A DNA stretch of 57,213 bases from Marinilabilia sp. (lineage in GTDB: Bacteria; Bacteroidota; Bacteroidia; Bacteroidales; Marinilabiliaceae), in NCBI RefSeq assembly GCF_016278715.1, contig NZ_JADQBH010000045.1, positions 1 through 57,213 on the forward strand. The letters are read 5' to 3'. Positions within the stretch are counted from its first letter, which is position 1, and every line of letters begins with the position of its first letter. Shown piece by piece: positions 19,883-28,839 of the stretch. Made by a program: the position numbers and the translations under genes. The notes beneath the pieces were generated by a model, which was not told the DNA's origin, did no database searches, and saw only the letters and a list, made by a program, of their open reading frames with translations.

Positions 19883-21202
19883 ATGCAAAACAACACACCT
19901 TCCAGAGATACTTTTTCAGGAAAATTTGGAATTATTGCTGCTGCAGCCGGCTCCGCAATCGGCCTTGGAAATATTTGGCGTTTTCCGTATGTGCTTGGCG
20001 AAAACGGAGGTGGTGCTTTTCTTCTGGTTTATTTGTTGTTTGTTATCTTGATTGGCGTGCCGGTAATGATTTCCGAGCTGTTGATTGGTCGAAATGCACA
20101 ACTTAATGTATTTGGTGCTTTTCGAAAACTCGCTCCCGGTAAACCATGGTATCTGGTTGGTGTGATGGGGGTTGGAGCTGCGTTCCTGATTCTGGGGTTT
20201 TATGCGGTGGTGGCCGGCTGGACACTCCAATATGTATATTATTCTGTGACCAATGTTCTGGCCGGAAATACCCCTGAACAATTGATACAGGTGTTTGAAG
20301 GAGTTCAGTCTACTAAAGGCTGGTCTGTCTTCTGGACACTGCTTTTTATGGTTGGAACGGCCTATATTGTGAGCTCCGGTGTTGAAAAAGGCATCGAAAA
20401 ATACACTAAAATTCTAATGCCTCTTCTGCTTTTGATTATTCTCATTCTAAACGTGAGAGCTGTTACCCTTGATGGCGCAATGGAAGGGCTGAATTTTCTA
20501 TTTAATCCTGACTTTTCCAAGCTTAATTCTGATGTGATACTCGAAGCCCTGGGACAGGCCTTTTTCTCTCTCAGTATCGGGATGGGAGTAATCGTCACCT
20601 ATGGTTCTTACATAAAAAAGAACGAAAGTCTGGGTGGTACAGCTCTTTCTGTTTCGCTTGCCGATACGCTGATTGCGGTCCTTGCGGGGGTTGCTATCTT
20701 TCCAGCTGCTTTTGCGTTTGGTATGGCTCCCAATCAGGGCCCCGGGTTGGTGTTTGTTACATTGCCCAATATTTTTAACCAAATGACAGGAGGATATATT
20801 TTTGGATTACTCTTTTTTGTGTTGTTGAGTATTGCTGCCTTTACTTCTTCAATATCTTTACTCGAAGTGGTGGTGGCTTATTTTACCGAAGAACTAAAAC
20901 TTCGCCGAAAGCAGGCAACCTGGATTGCTGCAGGAATTATGTCTCTCCTGGCTATTCTTTGTGCTTTCAGTGATTCCTCATTTGGGGCATTCGATTATAT
21001 TTCTTCTAATATCTTGTTACCGGTTGGTGGTTTTCTGGTGGTGGTTTTTGTGGGGTGGATCATGGAGAAGAATATGCCCCGGCTGGAAATCGAAGCCGAT
21101 GGTCGCAAGGCACGTTACTATAAAGGATTTCAATTTGTTATTAAATTTTTGGCTCCCATTGCCATTGCATTGGTTTTCCTGAACGGACTGGGATGGATTT
21201 GA
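19883..21202 (+). CDS. Sodium-dependent transporter, SNF/NSS family
   Basis: IAAAAGSAIGLGNIWRFPYVLGENGGGAFLLVYL; start corrected to the ATG after the terminator. Confidence 0.93.
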   Translation: MQNNTPSRDTFSGKFGIIAAAAGSAIGLGNIWRFPYVLGENGGGAFLLVYLLFVILIGVPVMISELLIGRNAQLNVFGAFRKLAPGKPWYLVGVMGVGAAFLILGFYAVVAGWTLQYVYYSVTNVLAGNTPEQLIQVFEGVQSTKGWSVFWTLLFMVGTAYIVSSGVEKGIEKYTKILMPLLLLIILILNVRAVTLDGAMEGLNFLFNPDFSKLNSDVILEALGQAFFSLSIGMGVIVTYGSYIKKNESLGGTALSVSLADTLIAVLAGVAIFPAAFAFGMAPNQGPGLVFVTLPNIFNQMTGGYIFGLLFFVLLSIAAFTSSISLLEVVVAYFTEELKLRRKQATWIAAGIMSLLAILCAFSDSSFGAFDYISSNILLPVGGFLVVVFVGWIMEKNMPRLEIEADGRKARYYKGFQFVIKFLAPIAIALVFLNGLGWI

Positions 21203-21284
21203 GATCTTCCAGGGATAAATTTTGAAAAACCAGTCTTATTGTTGATATAGTGCGGGTTATGTATTATCTTTCTCAATAAAAACC

Positions 21285-22232
21285 ATGTGGAAAGATTGGT
21301 TAGCCTTTTCCCGACGAGAGCAATATGGTTTGGTTCTACTCAGTTTTCTGATTGTTGCGCTGTTAGCAATTCGGTTGCTTTTGCCTCTGCTTCAGGCCCG
21401 GGCTCAAATGGAAGTTGTTTCTGAAGTAGGGTTTTTTGAGGTGCTTGAAGAAACCACGGAACACAAATCTGAGAACAGGGCTTTTAAAAAAAATAAGAAC
21501 TCCACCCATCACTTTGTCACCTTTGATCCAAATACCGTATCTGTCACTGAACTTTCTCAAATGGGGCTTTCGCCGTATGTGATTGTAAACTGGATGAAAT
21601 TCCGTGAAGCAGGCGGTTGTTTTGCTTCTGCAGATGATGTGGGAAAAATCTATGGATTAGATTCGATGGTTTTGACCGGGATGATGACTTATGTGGATAT
21701 TCCGGATGGGGGAGGGACTTTAAAAGAGGGGCGTTCATCAAACGGGTATAAAAAGAAATATTCGAATACACCCAGGAATAAGAGTAATGAGGCAGTCTCT
21801 GATTCCCCAAAGGATATTGAGATTATTGATCTGAATAAGGCAGACGCAGCGACTCTTCAAAAGCTTGATGGAATCGGACCCGTGTTTTCCCGGAGGATTG
21901 TTGATTTTCGTAATCTGCTGGGAGGGTTTTACAGTGTTGAACAACTCCGGGAGGTTTATGGACTTTCACCCGATTTGGTTGACAAAATCAGAGCGCATTT
22001 GGTGGTATTTCCAAAGGACGTGGTTAAAATAGACGTCAATTCAAATTCTCTTCGAACACTAAAAGCGCATCCCTATATTAATTTTTATCAGGCCAAAGAA
22101 ATTGTGGAGTATCGCAGAAATCAAGGAGCTTTAACCGATAAAATGATTATGGAAGATTTTTCTTCTTTTGATGAAAAGGCGTTCAATAAAGTTTTGCCCT
22201 ATCTCTCTTTCAAAGAGAAAAAGAAGCAGTGA
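21285..22232 (+). CDS. Helix-hairpin-helix (ComEA-like) membrane-anchored protein
   Basis: N-terminal TM; IDLNKADAATLQKLDGIGPVFSRRIVDFR plus further HhH repeats. Confidence 0.85.
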   Translation: MWKDWLAFSRREQYGLVLLSFLIVALLAIRLLLPLLQARAQMEVVSEVGFFEVLEETTEHKSENRAFKKNKNSTHHFVTFDPNTVSVTELSQMGLSPYVIVNWMKFREAGGCFASADDVGKIYGLDSMVLTGMMTYVDIPDGGGTLKEGRSSNGYKKKYSNTPRNKSNEAVSDSPKDIEIIDLNKADAATLQKLDGIGPVFSRRIVDFRNLLGGFYSVEQLREVYGLSPDLVDKIRAHLVVFPKDVVKIDVNSNSLRTLKAHPYINFYQAKEIVEYRRNQGALTDKMIMEDFSSFDEKAFNKVLPYLSFKEKKKQ

Positions 22233-22530
22233 AGAACAAAAAATTTGGAATTAACTTGTTTCAATCAATAATCTTCATTTTCTTTGCACCTGATTTTAAA
22301 AACACTGTTTTCCTTTATAACCAGCTAAAAGATTGGAGGTTGATTGTTTTTTTATTGAGAAAAAAGACTGATTTTACAAATATTCCCAATTAGTTTTTGC
22401 ATCCAGATGAATGCGAAAAGGTTGTAATGAAATAAGTTGACCATCTAAGGCGTCAAATAATTTCGGTACAATCACTAAGTTTTGTTTTAGTTAGAAAGAT
22501 TGAAGTTTAAAAATATTAAAAAATAATACC

Positions 22531-22722
22531 ATGATCGTAGTTCCTATTAAAGAAGGAGAAAATATTGAAAGAGCTCTGAAGAAATTTAAGCGTAAGTTCG
22601 AAAAAACTGGTGCTATGCGCGAAATTCGGAGTCGTCAGGCTTTTACAAAACCATCTGTTCAGCGCAGAGAGGAATTGAAGAAAGCTGCTTATATTCAGAA
22701 GCTTCAGGAAGATTCTGAATAG
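22531..22722 (+). CDS. rpsU: 30S ribosomal protein S21
   Basis: MIVVPIKEGENIERALKKFKRKFEKTG, 63 aa. Confidence 0.95.
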   Translation: MIVVPIKEGENIERALKKFKRKFEKTGAMREIRSRQAFTKPSVQRREELKKAAYIQKLQEDSE

Positions 22723-22738
22723 ACAAAAAATCTTTTTT

Positions 22739-22808
22739 AAAACGCCTGACTTTTCAGTGGTTTTTTCGTATATTCGTTAAAAGCAATAGTTGAAAAGTCA
22801 GGCGTTTT
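22739..22808 (+). terminator. Long-loop inverted repeat between rpsU and xer recombinase
   Basis: AAAACGCCTGACTTTTCA / TGAAAAGTCAGGCGTTTT perfect 18-bp stem, 34-nt loop, T-run after. Confidence 0.65.
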
Positions 22809-22810
22809 TT

Positions 22811-23695
22811 ATGCAATATATCCACCCGTTTTTAAATTATCTGAAATTCGAAAAGCGTTGTTCCAACCATACATTGGTCGCCTATGAAGCAGATCTTAAA
22901 CAGTTTGCTTTGTATATGGAAGAGATGGGTGTTGAGGATGAACGTATAATAAAAACACGTTTTATCCGAAGTTGGGTAGTTGCACTTCATTACGACAATC
23001 TTAAAGCACGGTCAATACACCGGAAAATTGCTTCTCTGAGAGCCTATTTTAAATTTCTTTTACGCGAGGATATAATGAAGGCTTCACCCGCCGAAGGGAT
23101 TATCTTGCCTAAACTACCAAAAAATCTCCCCGACTTTGTGAAAGAAAAAGAGATGGACTTTTTGCTTGACCAGGTTCCTTTTAAGAACGATTTTGCAGGA
23201 GTCCGGGACAAGACGATTATCGATTTGTTTTACGGCACAGGAATTCGTCTTTCTGAATTGGTAGGGCTGACAGACCGGAGTTTTGATTTTTCTTCAGGGT
23301 TGGTAAAAGTATTGGGCAAGCGTAACAAAGAACGTTTGGTTCCCATGAACCAAAGTACAAAGCACAATGTTTTAAATTATATGGAGGTGCGAAATGCAGC
23401 GTTCCCGGACCGCGCCGCAAGTCCTTTCTTTTTAACAGATAAAGGGGAGGCTGTTTATAGCAAATTGGTTTATCGTATTGTAAACAAGCATTTGCGGGCT
23501 GTTACCACCATGGCAAAAAAAAGTCCTCATATATTAAGACATACGTTTGCAACCATATTGCTCAACAGAGGGGCTGACATCAATGCCATTAAAGAGTTGC
23601 TGGGGCATGCCAATCTTAATGCCACCCAGATATATACGCATAATACATTTGAGAAATTATCATCTATTTATAATCAGGCCCATCCCAGGGCCTAA
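22811..23695 (+). CDS. Tyrosine recombinase XerC/XerD family
   Basis: LFYGTGIRLSELVGL, SPHILRHTFATILLNRGADINAIKELLGHANLNATQIYTH. Confidence 0.93.
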   Translation: MQYIHPFLNYLKFEKRCSNHTLVAYEADLKQFALYMEEMGVEDERIIKTRFIRSWVVALHYDNLKARSIHRKIASLRAYFKFLLREDIMKASPAEGIILPKLPKNLPDFVKEKEMDFLLDQVPFKNDFAGVRDKTIIDLFYGTGIRLSELVGLTDRSFDFSSGLVKVLGKRNKERLVPMNQSTKHNVLNYMEVRNAAFPDRAASPFFLTDKGEAVYSKLVYRIVNKHLRAVTTMAKKSPHILRHTFATILLNRGADINAIKELLGHANLNATQIYTHNTFEKLSSIYNQAHPRA

Positions 23696-23714
23696 ATTAG
23701 TTGGAGGAGTGTCT

Positions 23715-24014
23715 ATGAACATTACTATTGAATCGGTACATTTTGATACCGCGGAGAAACTTGAGGAGTTTATTAATCAAAAAGTTGGAAAACTTGATCA
23801 GTTCTCCGACAGCATTATTGGTGCAGAGGTGACTCTTCGCCTTGATAAAGCTGAAACATCGGAAAACAAAGTTGCTGAGGTGGAACTGGATATCCCGGGA
23901 AGCAATTTGTTCGCCAAAAAACAAAGTAAAACTTTTGAAGAAGCTGTTGATTCCACTTGCGAAGCCTTGCGCAAACAGTTGCTTAAGCGCAAAGAAAAGC
24001 TAAAAGCCAAATAG
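23715..24014 (+). CDS. hpf: Ribosome hibernation promoting factor HPF/RaiA family (short form)
   Basis: MNITIESVHFDTAEKLEEFINQKVGKL, DIPGSNLFAKKQSKTFEEAVD. Confidence 0.88.
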   Translation: MNITIESVHFDTAEKLEEFINQKVGKLDQFSDSIIGAEVTLRLDKAETSENKVAEVELDIPGSNLFAKKQSKTFEEAVDSTCEALRKQLLKRKEKLKAK

Positions 24015-24035
24015 TTAAAAAAGAGTGCCGTAATA

Positions 24036-24067
24036 TTTGGTGCTATTTGAAAAATATTATACATTTG
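24036..24067 (+). promoter_or_regulatory. Strong candidate sigma-ABfr-type promoter in the hpf-tuf interval
   Basis: TTTG-N20-TACATTTG. Confidence 0.6.
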
Positions 24068-24104
24068 CACACCGTTTTTGGTAGCTGGATGGCTGGCCGG
24101 AAAC

Positions 24105-24149
24105 CATTTTAATAGGCTGGTTATATTTAATAACCAGCCTATTAAAATG
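24105..24149 (+). other. Perfect 20-bp stem / 5-nt loop hairpin in the tuf leader region
   Basis: CATTTTAATAGGCTGGTTAT-ATTTA-ATAACCAGCCTATTAAAATG. Confidence 0.85.
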
Positions 24150-24370
24150 AATGGGCAAAAAGATGAACTGCCTTTTTTCTGCTCGCTCAGCATAGATTGT
24201 TGTGCGGATTTTTTGGAAAAAAGAACTTCAATTGTGCATTATTGCATTGAAAATGTTTATCTTTATGGCCCAAAAATCAGGTGGTTTTGAAAAAATAAAG
24301 CCACTAAAATATTGATTTTTAGCAAATAAGTGGTTTCAATTTATATCTAATTGTCTAATAATTTCGAGTT

Positions 24371-25558
24371 ATGGCTAAAGAAACATTTCAAAGGACGAAG
24401 CCTCACGTTAATATCGGTACCATTGGTCACGTTGACCATGGAAAAACTACTCTGACTGCTGCTATCACAAAAGTGTTGGCAAAGAAAGGTTGGTCCGAAG
24501 TAAAAGAATTTGATTCTATTGATAATGCTCCTGAGGAGAAAGAACGGGGTATTACTATTAACACTGCTCACGTTGAGTATCAAACTGGTGCTCGTCACTA
24601 TGCTCACGTTGACTGTCCTGGTCACGCCGACTATGTAAAGAACATGGTAACTGGTGCTGCTCAGATGGACGGTGCTATTCTTGTAGTTGCCGGAACTGAT
24701 GGTCCTATGCCTCAGACCCGCGAGCATATCCTGCTTGCACGTCAGGTAAACGTACCTAAAATCGTGGTTTTCCTCAACAAAGTTGATATGGTGGACGACG
24801 AAGAGCTTCTTGAGCTTGTTGAAATGGAAGTTCGTGACCTGTTGAACTTTTACGAGTTTAGCGGAGATGACGCTCCTATCATTCAAGGTTCTGCTCTGGG
24901 TGCTCTGGAAGGTGAAGAGAAGTGGGAAGAAAAAATTATGGATCTGATGGATGCTGTGGATTCTTGGATCCCTACACCTCAGCGTGATACTGAAAAGCCA
25001 TTCCTGATGCCTGTTGAGGACGTATTCTCAATTACAGGTCGTGGAACTGTTGCTACCGGACGTATCGAAACCGGAGTTATCCATACTGGTGACGAAATGG
25101 AAATGATTGGTCTTGGAGCACATGCCAAGAAAACCGTTTGTACTGGTGTTGAGATGTTCCGTAAGATTCTTGATGACGGACAGGCTGGTGACAACGTTGG
25201 TCTTCTTCTTCGCGGTGTTGACAAAAAAGAAATTAAGCGTGGAATGGTTTTGGCCAAGCCAGGTTCAATCACTCCTCACACCAAATTTAAGGCTGAGATT
25301 TATGTCTTGAAAAAAGAAGAAGGTGGTCGTCATACACCTTTTCATAATAAATACCGTCCGCAGTTTTATGTACGTACATTGGATGTAACCGGTGAAATTA
25401 CCCTTCCTGAAGGGTCTGAAATGGTTATGCCTGGTGATAATGTAACCATTACTGTTGACTTGATTTATCCTGTTGCATTGAACACAGGTCTGCGTTTTGC
25501 TATCCGCGAAGGTGGTCGTACTGTAGGTGCAGGTCAGGTAACTGAAATTCTGGAATAA
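24371..25558 (+). CDS. tuf: Elongation factor Tu
   Basis: [32 protein letters not shown]. Confidence 0.98.
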   Translation: MAKETFQRTKPHVNIGTIGHVDHGKTTLTAAITKVLAKKGWSEVKEFDSIDNAPEEKERGITINTAHVEYQTGARHYAHVDCPGHADYVKNMVTGAAQMDGAILVVAGTDGPMPQTREHILLARQVNVPKIVVFLNKVDMVDDEELLELVEMEVRDLLNFYEFSGDDAPIIQGSALGALEGEEKWEEKIMDLMDAVDSWIPTPQRDTEKPFLMPVEDVFSITGRGTVATGRIETGVIHTGDEMEMIGLGAHAKKTVCTGVEMFRKILDDGQAGDNVGLLLRGVDKKEIKRGMVLAKPGSITPHTKFKAEIYVLKKEEGGRHTPFHNKYRPQFYVRTLDVTGEITLPEGSEMVMPGDNVTITVDLIYPVALNTGLRFAIREGGRTVGAGQVTEILE

Positions 25559-25578
25559 TCATTCCGAAACATATATTC

Positions 25579-25609
25579 GATGGAGAAGCCCCGTGCTTCT
25601 CCATCTTTA
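25579..25609 (+). terminator. Hairpin between tuf and tRNA-Trp
   Basis: GATGGAGAAGC-cccgt-GCTTCTCCATC then TTT. Confidence 0.6.
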
Positions 25610-25614
25610 TGAAT

Positions 25615-25687
25615 ACGGGTGTAGCTCAGTTGGTAGAGCACTGGTCTCCAAAACCAGGTGTCGGGAGTTCGAGTCTCTCCTCCCGTG
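25615..25687 (+). tRNA. tRNA-Trp (CCA)
   Basis: Cloverleaf by eye: ACGGGTG acceptor, GCTC..GAGC D-arm, CTGGT-CTCCAAA-ACCAG anticodon arm, GGGAG-TTCGAGT-CTCTC T-arm. Confidence 0.95.
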
Positions 25688-25736
25688 CAGGATTTAATTA
25701 TTACCCGAAGGTAAAGAGCTAAGTACAAAACAGAAT

Positions 25737-25931
25737 ATGAAAAAGATAAAAGCCTATTTTCAGGATGTTCATAATGAACTCATTAATAAAACATCCTGGC
25801 CTACATGGCCTGAGCTTCAAAACAGTGCTATTGTTGTTATGGTAGCTTCTGTTATTATTGCTGGAATTGTTTATGCGATGGATTATTCGTTTGACAATGC
25901 CTTGCAATGGATTTATCAGCAATTGTATTAA
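25737..25931 (+). CDS. secE: Preprotein translocase subunit SecE
   Basis: KTSWPTWPELQNSAIVVMVASVIIAGIVYAMD; position before nusG. Confidence 0.95.
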   Translation: MKKIKAYFQDVHNELINKTSWPTWPELQNSAIVVMVASVIIAGIVYAMDYSFDNALQWIYQQLY

Positions 25932-25955
25932 AAACTGGAAGAAGGAATTATTCCG

Positions 25956-26495
25956 ATGAGTGATATTCAAAAGAAATGGTATGTCGTACGGGCTGTTACC
26001 GGGAAGGAAAAAAAGGCTAAGGAATTCATTGAAAGTGAAATATCCAGCCGCGACCTTCAGGATTACGTTAGCCAGGTATTGATACCTACTGAAAAAGTTT
26101 ACCAAATACGGAACGGGAAAAAGATTAATAAAGAACGTACTTTTTATCCCGGATATGTATTTATTGAAGCTGCATTGGTCGGAGAAATTCCTCATATTCT
26201 TAAAGGTATTACTCATATTATTGGTTTCCTGGGAGGAGATAACCCTGTTCCAATGCGTGAGTCAGAAGTCAACCGGATGCTTGGGAAAGTGGATGAGTTG
26301 ACCGAGAATGAAGAAGAAATCAGCATCCCGTTCTACGTCGGGGAAACCGTCAAAGTTGTTGACGGCCCCTTTAATGGCTTCAACGGGGTGATAGAAGAGG
26401 TGAATCAGGAAAAACGTAAACTCAAAGTAATGGTAAAAATCTTTGGACGTAAAACACCTCTTGAATTAAGTTTTTTGCAGGTAGAAAAAGAATAA
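25956..26495 (+). CDS. nusG: Transcription termination/antitermination protein NusG
   Basis: WYVVRAVTGKEKK, FYPGYVFIE, VKVVDGPFNGFNGVIEEV. Confidence 0.96.
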   Translation: MSDIQKKWYVVRAVTGKEKKAKEFIESEISSRDLQDYVSQVLIPTEKVYQIRNGKKINKERTFYPGYVFIEAALVGEIPHILKGITHIIGFLGGDNPVPMRESEVNRMLGKVDELTENEEEISIPFYVGETVKVVDGPFNGFNGVIEEVNQEKRKLKVMVKIFGRKTPLELSFLQVEKE

Positions 26496-26608
26496 TTTCC
26501 GTTCATCGAGCAGCGGAGCTTCCAGGGCAATTTTTAATTGCCTCTGCAGGTGAAAAATGAAATGTTCTTGATTATCCTGATTATTAATAACCAACACGAA
26601 TTGCTACG

Positions 26609-27052
26609 ATGGCTAAAGAAGTAGAAAATTTAATCAAACTTCAGATTAGAGGTGGCGCAGCAAATCCATCACCTCCGGTAGGACCCGCATTGGGTGCCAA
26701 AGGGGTGAACATTATGGAATTCTGTAAGCAATTCAACGCTCGTACACAGGAAAAAGCCGGCAAGGTTTTACCTGTTGTCATTTCGGTTTACAAAGACAAA
26801 TCTTTTGATTTTGTTGTTAAAACTCCCCCGGCTGCTGTGCAGTTGATGGAGTTGGCTAAAATAAAATCTGGTTCTGCTGAACCCAACCGTAAAAAAGTTG
26901 CTTCAGTATCATGGGATCAGGTTAAAGCTATCGCTGAAGACAAAATGAGTGACTTGAATTGCTTTACAGTCGAATCTGCAATGAGGATGGTTGCTGGTAC
27001 TGCCAGGAGTATGGGAATTACCGTTGATGGTGATTTTCCGGTTAACAATTAA
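26609..27052 (+). CDS. rplK: 50S ribosomal protein L11
   Basis: [30 protein letters not shown]. Confidence 0.97.
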   Translation: MAKEVENLIKLQIRGGAANPSPPVGPALGAKGVNIMEFCKQFNARTQEKAGKVLPVVISVYKDKSFDFVVKTPPAAVQLMELAKIKSGSAEPNRKKVASVSWDQVKAIAEDKMSDLNCFTVESAMRMVAGTARSMGITVDGDFPVNN

Positions 27053-27067
27053 AATCCGTTTGCAACA

Positions 27068-27763
27068 ATGACAAAACTAACAAAGAATAAAAAGTTAGCG
27101 TTAGAGAAAATCGATGCCGGAAAGCAATATCCCATTGAAGAAGCTGCTCAGTTGGTGAAGGAAATCACCAATACTAAATTTGACGCATCTGTTGATATTG
27201 ACGTTCGTTTGGGAGTTGATCCCCGAAAAGCCAATCAGATGGTGCGTGGAGTGGTAACCCTTCCTAATGGTACTGGTAAAGAGACTAAAGTGCTCGTACT
27301 TTGTACCCCCGATAAGGAAGAGGAAGCTAAAGCAGCTGGTGCCGATCATGTAGGGCTTGATGAGTATATTGATAAAATCAAAGAAGGCTGGACCGACGTT
27401 GATGTTATCATTACTATGCCCAGTGTCATGGCCAAGGTTGGTGCTTTGGGGCGTATCCTCGGACCTCGTGGTCTGATGCCTAACCCCAAAAGTGGTACTG
27501 TAACCATGGATATTGCTAAAGCTGTCAGCGAAGTGAAGGCTGGTAAAATTGACTTTAAAGTGGACAAATATGGTATTATCCATTCCACTGTTGGTAAAGT
27601 CTCTTTTTCGCCCGAAAAGCTTACAGAGAATGTGCGTGAATTTGTAGGAAATATTATTAAGCTGAAACCTTCAGCTGCTAAAGGTACCTACATTAAAAGT
27701 ATCGCGCTTTCTAGTACCATGAGTCCCGGTATTCGCATTGAACCCAAATCGGTTGAGGTTTAA
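27068..27763 (+). CDS. rplA: 50S ribosomal protein L1
   Basis: [19 protein letters not shown]. Confidence 0.97.
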   Translation: MTKLTKNKKLALEKIDAGKQYPIEEAAQLVKEITNTKFDASVDIDVRLGVDPRKANQMVRGVVTLPNGTGKETKVLVLCTPDKEEEAKAAGADHVGLDEYIDKIKEGWTDVDVIITMPSVMAKVGALGRILGPRGLMPNPKSGTVTMDIAKAVSEVKAGKIDFKVDKYGIIHSTVGKVSFSPEKLTENVREFVGNIIKLKPSAAKGTYIKSIALSSTMSPGIRIEPKSVEV

Positions 27764-27794
27764 TTTTAATGTTAACTGAAGAGTATTAGGAATC

Positions 27795-28313
27795 ATGAAA
27801 AAAACAGATAAAAGCGCACTGATTAAAGAGCTTTCAGAAAAAATCAATGAGTACAGTCATTTTTATGTGGCTGATACCCTTGGGTTGAATGCCTCTCAAA
27901 CCAGCGATTTACGTCGTGCTTGTTTCAAGAAAGACGTCAAGATGATGGTGGTGAAAAACACCCTCTTCCAATTGGCTCTTGAAAAAAGCGACAAGCAGGT
28001 GGAAGGTATGGAGGAAGCCTTTAAAGGTACTTCTGCTGTTCTTTTCTGTAATACAGGAAATGTTCCTGCCAAGCTTATCAAAGAATTCCGCAAAGCTACG
28101 GAAAAGCCCGTTTTAAAAGGGGCTTACGTAGAGGAATCTGTGTATATGGGCAGTGATCAGTTAGAGACACTTAGTACCATTAAATCTAAGGAAGAATTGC
28201 TTGGCGATGTTATCGGTCTGCTGCAGTCACCTGCGAAGAACGTTATTTCCGCTCTGCAATCCGGAGGAACCAAAATTCATGGCATTCTCCAAACCCTTAG
28301 TGAGAAAGAATAA
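27795..28313 (+). CDS. rplJ: 50S ribosomal protein L10
   Basis: Position and TDLRRACFKKDVKMMVVKNTLFQLAL. Confidence 0.95.
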   Translation: MKKTDKSALIKELSEKINEYSHFYVADTLGLNASQTSDLRRACFKKDVKMMVVKNTLFQLALEKSDKQVEGMEEAFKGTSAVLFCNTGNVPAKLIKEFRKATEKPVLKGAYVEESVYMGSDQLETLSTIKSKEELLGDVIGLLQSPAKNVISALQSGGTKIHGILQTLSEKE

Positions 28314-28355
28314 ATTTTTACAAACTGAAACTGAAATTATTTAATACCTAGAACA

Positions 28356-28733
28356 ATGGCAGATATTAAAAAACTTGCAGAAGAATTAGTGAATTTGACT
28401 GTGAAAGATGTTAACGAGCTTGCTGAGATTTTGAAAGATGAATATGGCATTGAACCTGCTGCTGCAGCTGTTGCTGTTGCCGGTGGTGCTGCTGCCAGTG
28501 AAGGTGCTGCTGTTGAAGAGCAAACCGAATTTGACGTAATTTTGAAGTCACCAGGTGGTTCTAAACTGGCTATCGTTAAACTGGTTAAGGAAATGACCGG
28601 TGTTGGACTCAAAGAAGCCAAAGAAGTTGTTGACAAAGCACCTGCTCCTATCAAGGAAAAAGTATCAAAAGAAGAAGCTGAAAGCCTTAAATCTCAATTA
28701 GAAGAAGCTGGAGCAGAAGTTGAACTTAAGTAA
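28356..28733 (+). CDS. rplL: 50S ribosomal protein L7/L12
   Basis: [43 protein letters not shown]. Confidence 0.97.
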   Translation: MADIKKLAEELVNLTVKDVNELAEILKDEYGIEPAAAAVAVAGGAAASEGAAVEEQTEFDVILKSPGGSKLAIVKLVKEMTGVGLKEAKEVVDKAPAPIKEKVSKEEAESLKSQLEEAGAEVELK

Positions 28734-28763
28734 ACAGGAACAATATACCTGAAAAATGGTTAC

Positions 28764-28802
28764 GGTTTAGGAACCCATGATTATGGGATCCTAAACCTTT
28801 TT
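28764..28802 (+). terminator. Hairpin plus T-run between rplL and rpoB (terminator/attenuator)
   Basis: GGTTTAGGAaCCCATgattATGGGaTCCTAAACCTTTTT. Confidence 0.75.
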
Positions 28803-28839
28803 ATGCTTATATGTTTAAGTTCAAATAATTCGTTGATAG

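Noticed and set aside
24078-24290. 70-aa plus-strand ORF in the hpf-tuf gap
   Set aside because: Runs through a perfect hairpin and a T-run; codon content not protein-like; better explained as leader or small RNA
24015-24370. tRNA cluster expected before tuf
   Set aside because: No cloverleaf found by eye; only the hairpin element is present. The single tRNA is after tuf
24347-24886. 179-aa minus-strand ORF
   Set aside because: Antisense to tuf, no recognisable domain
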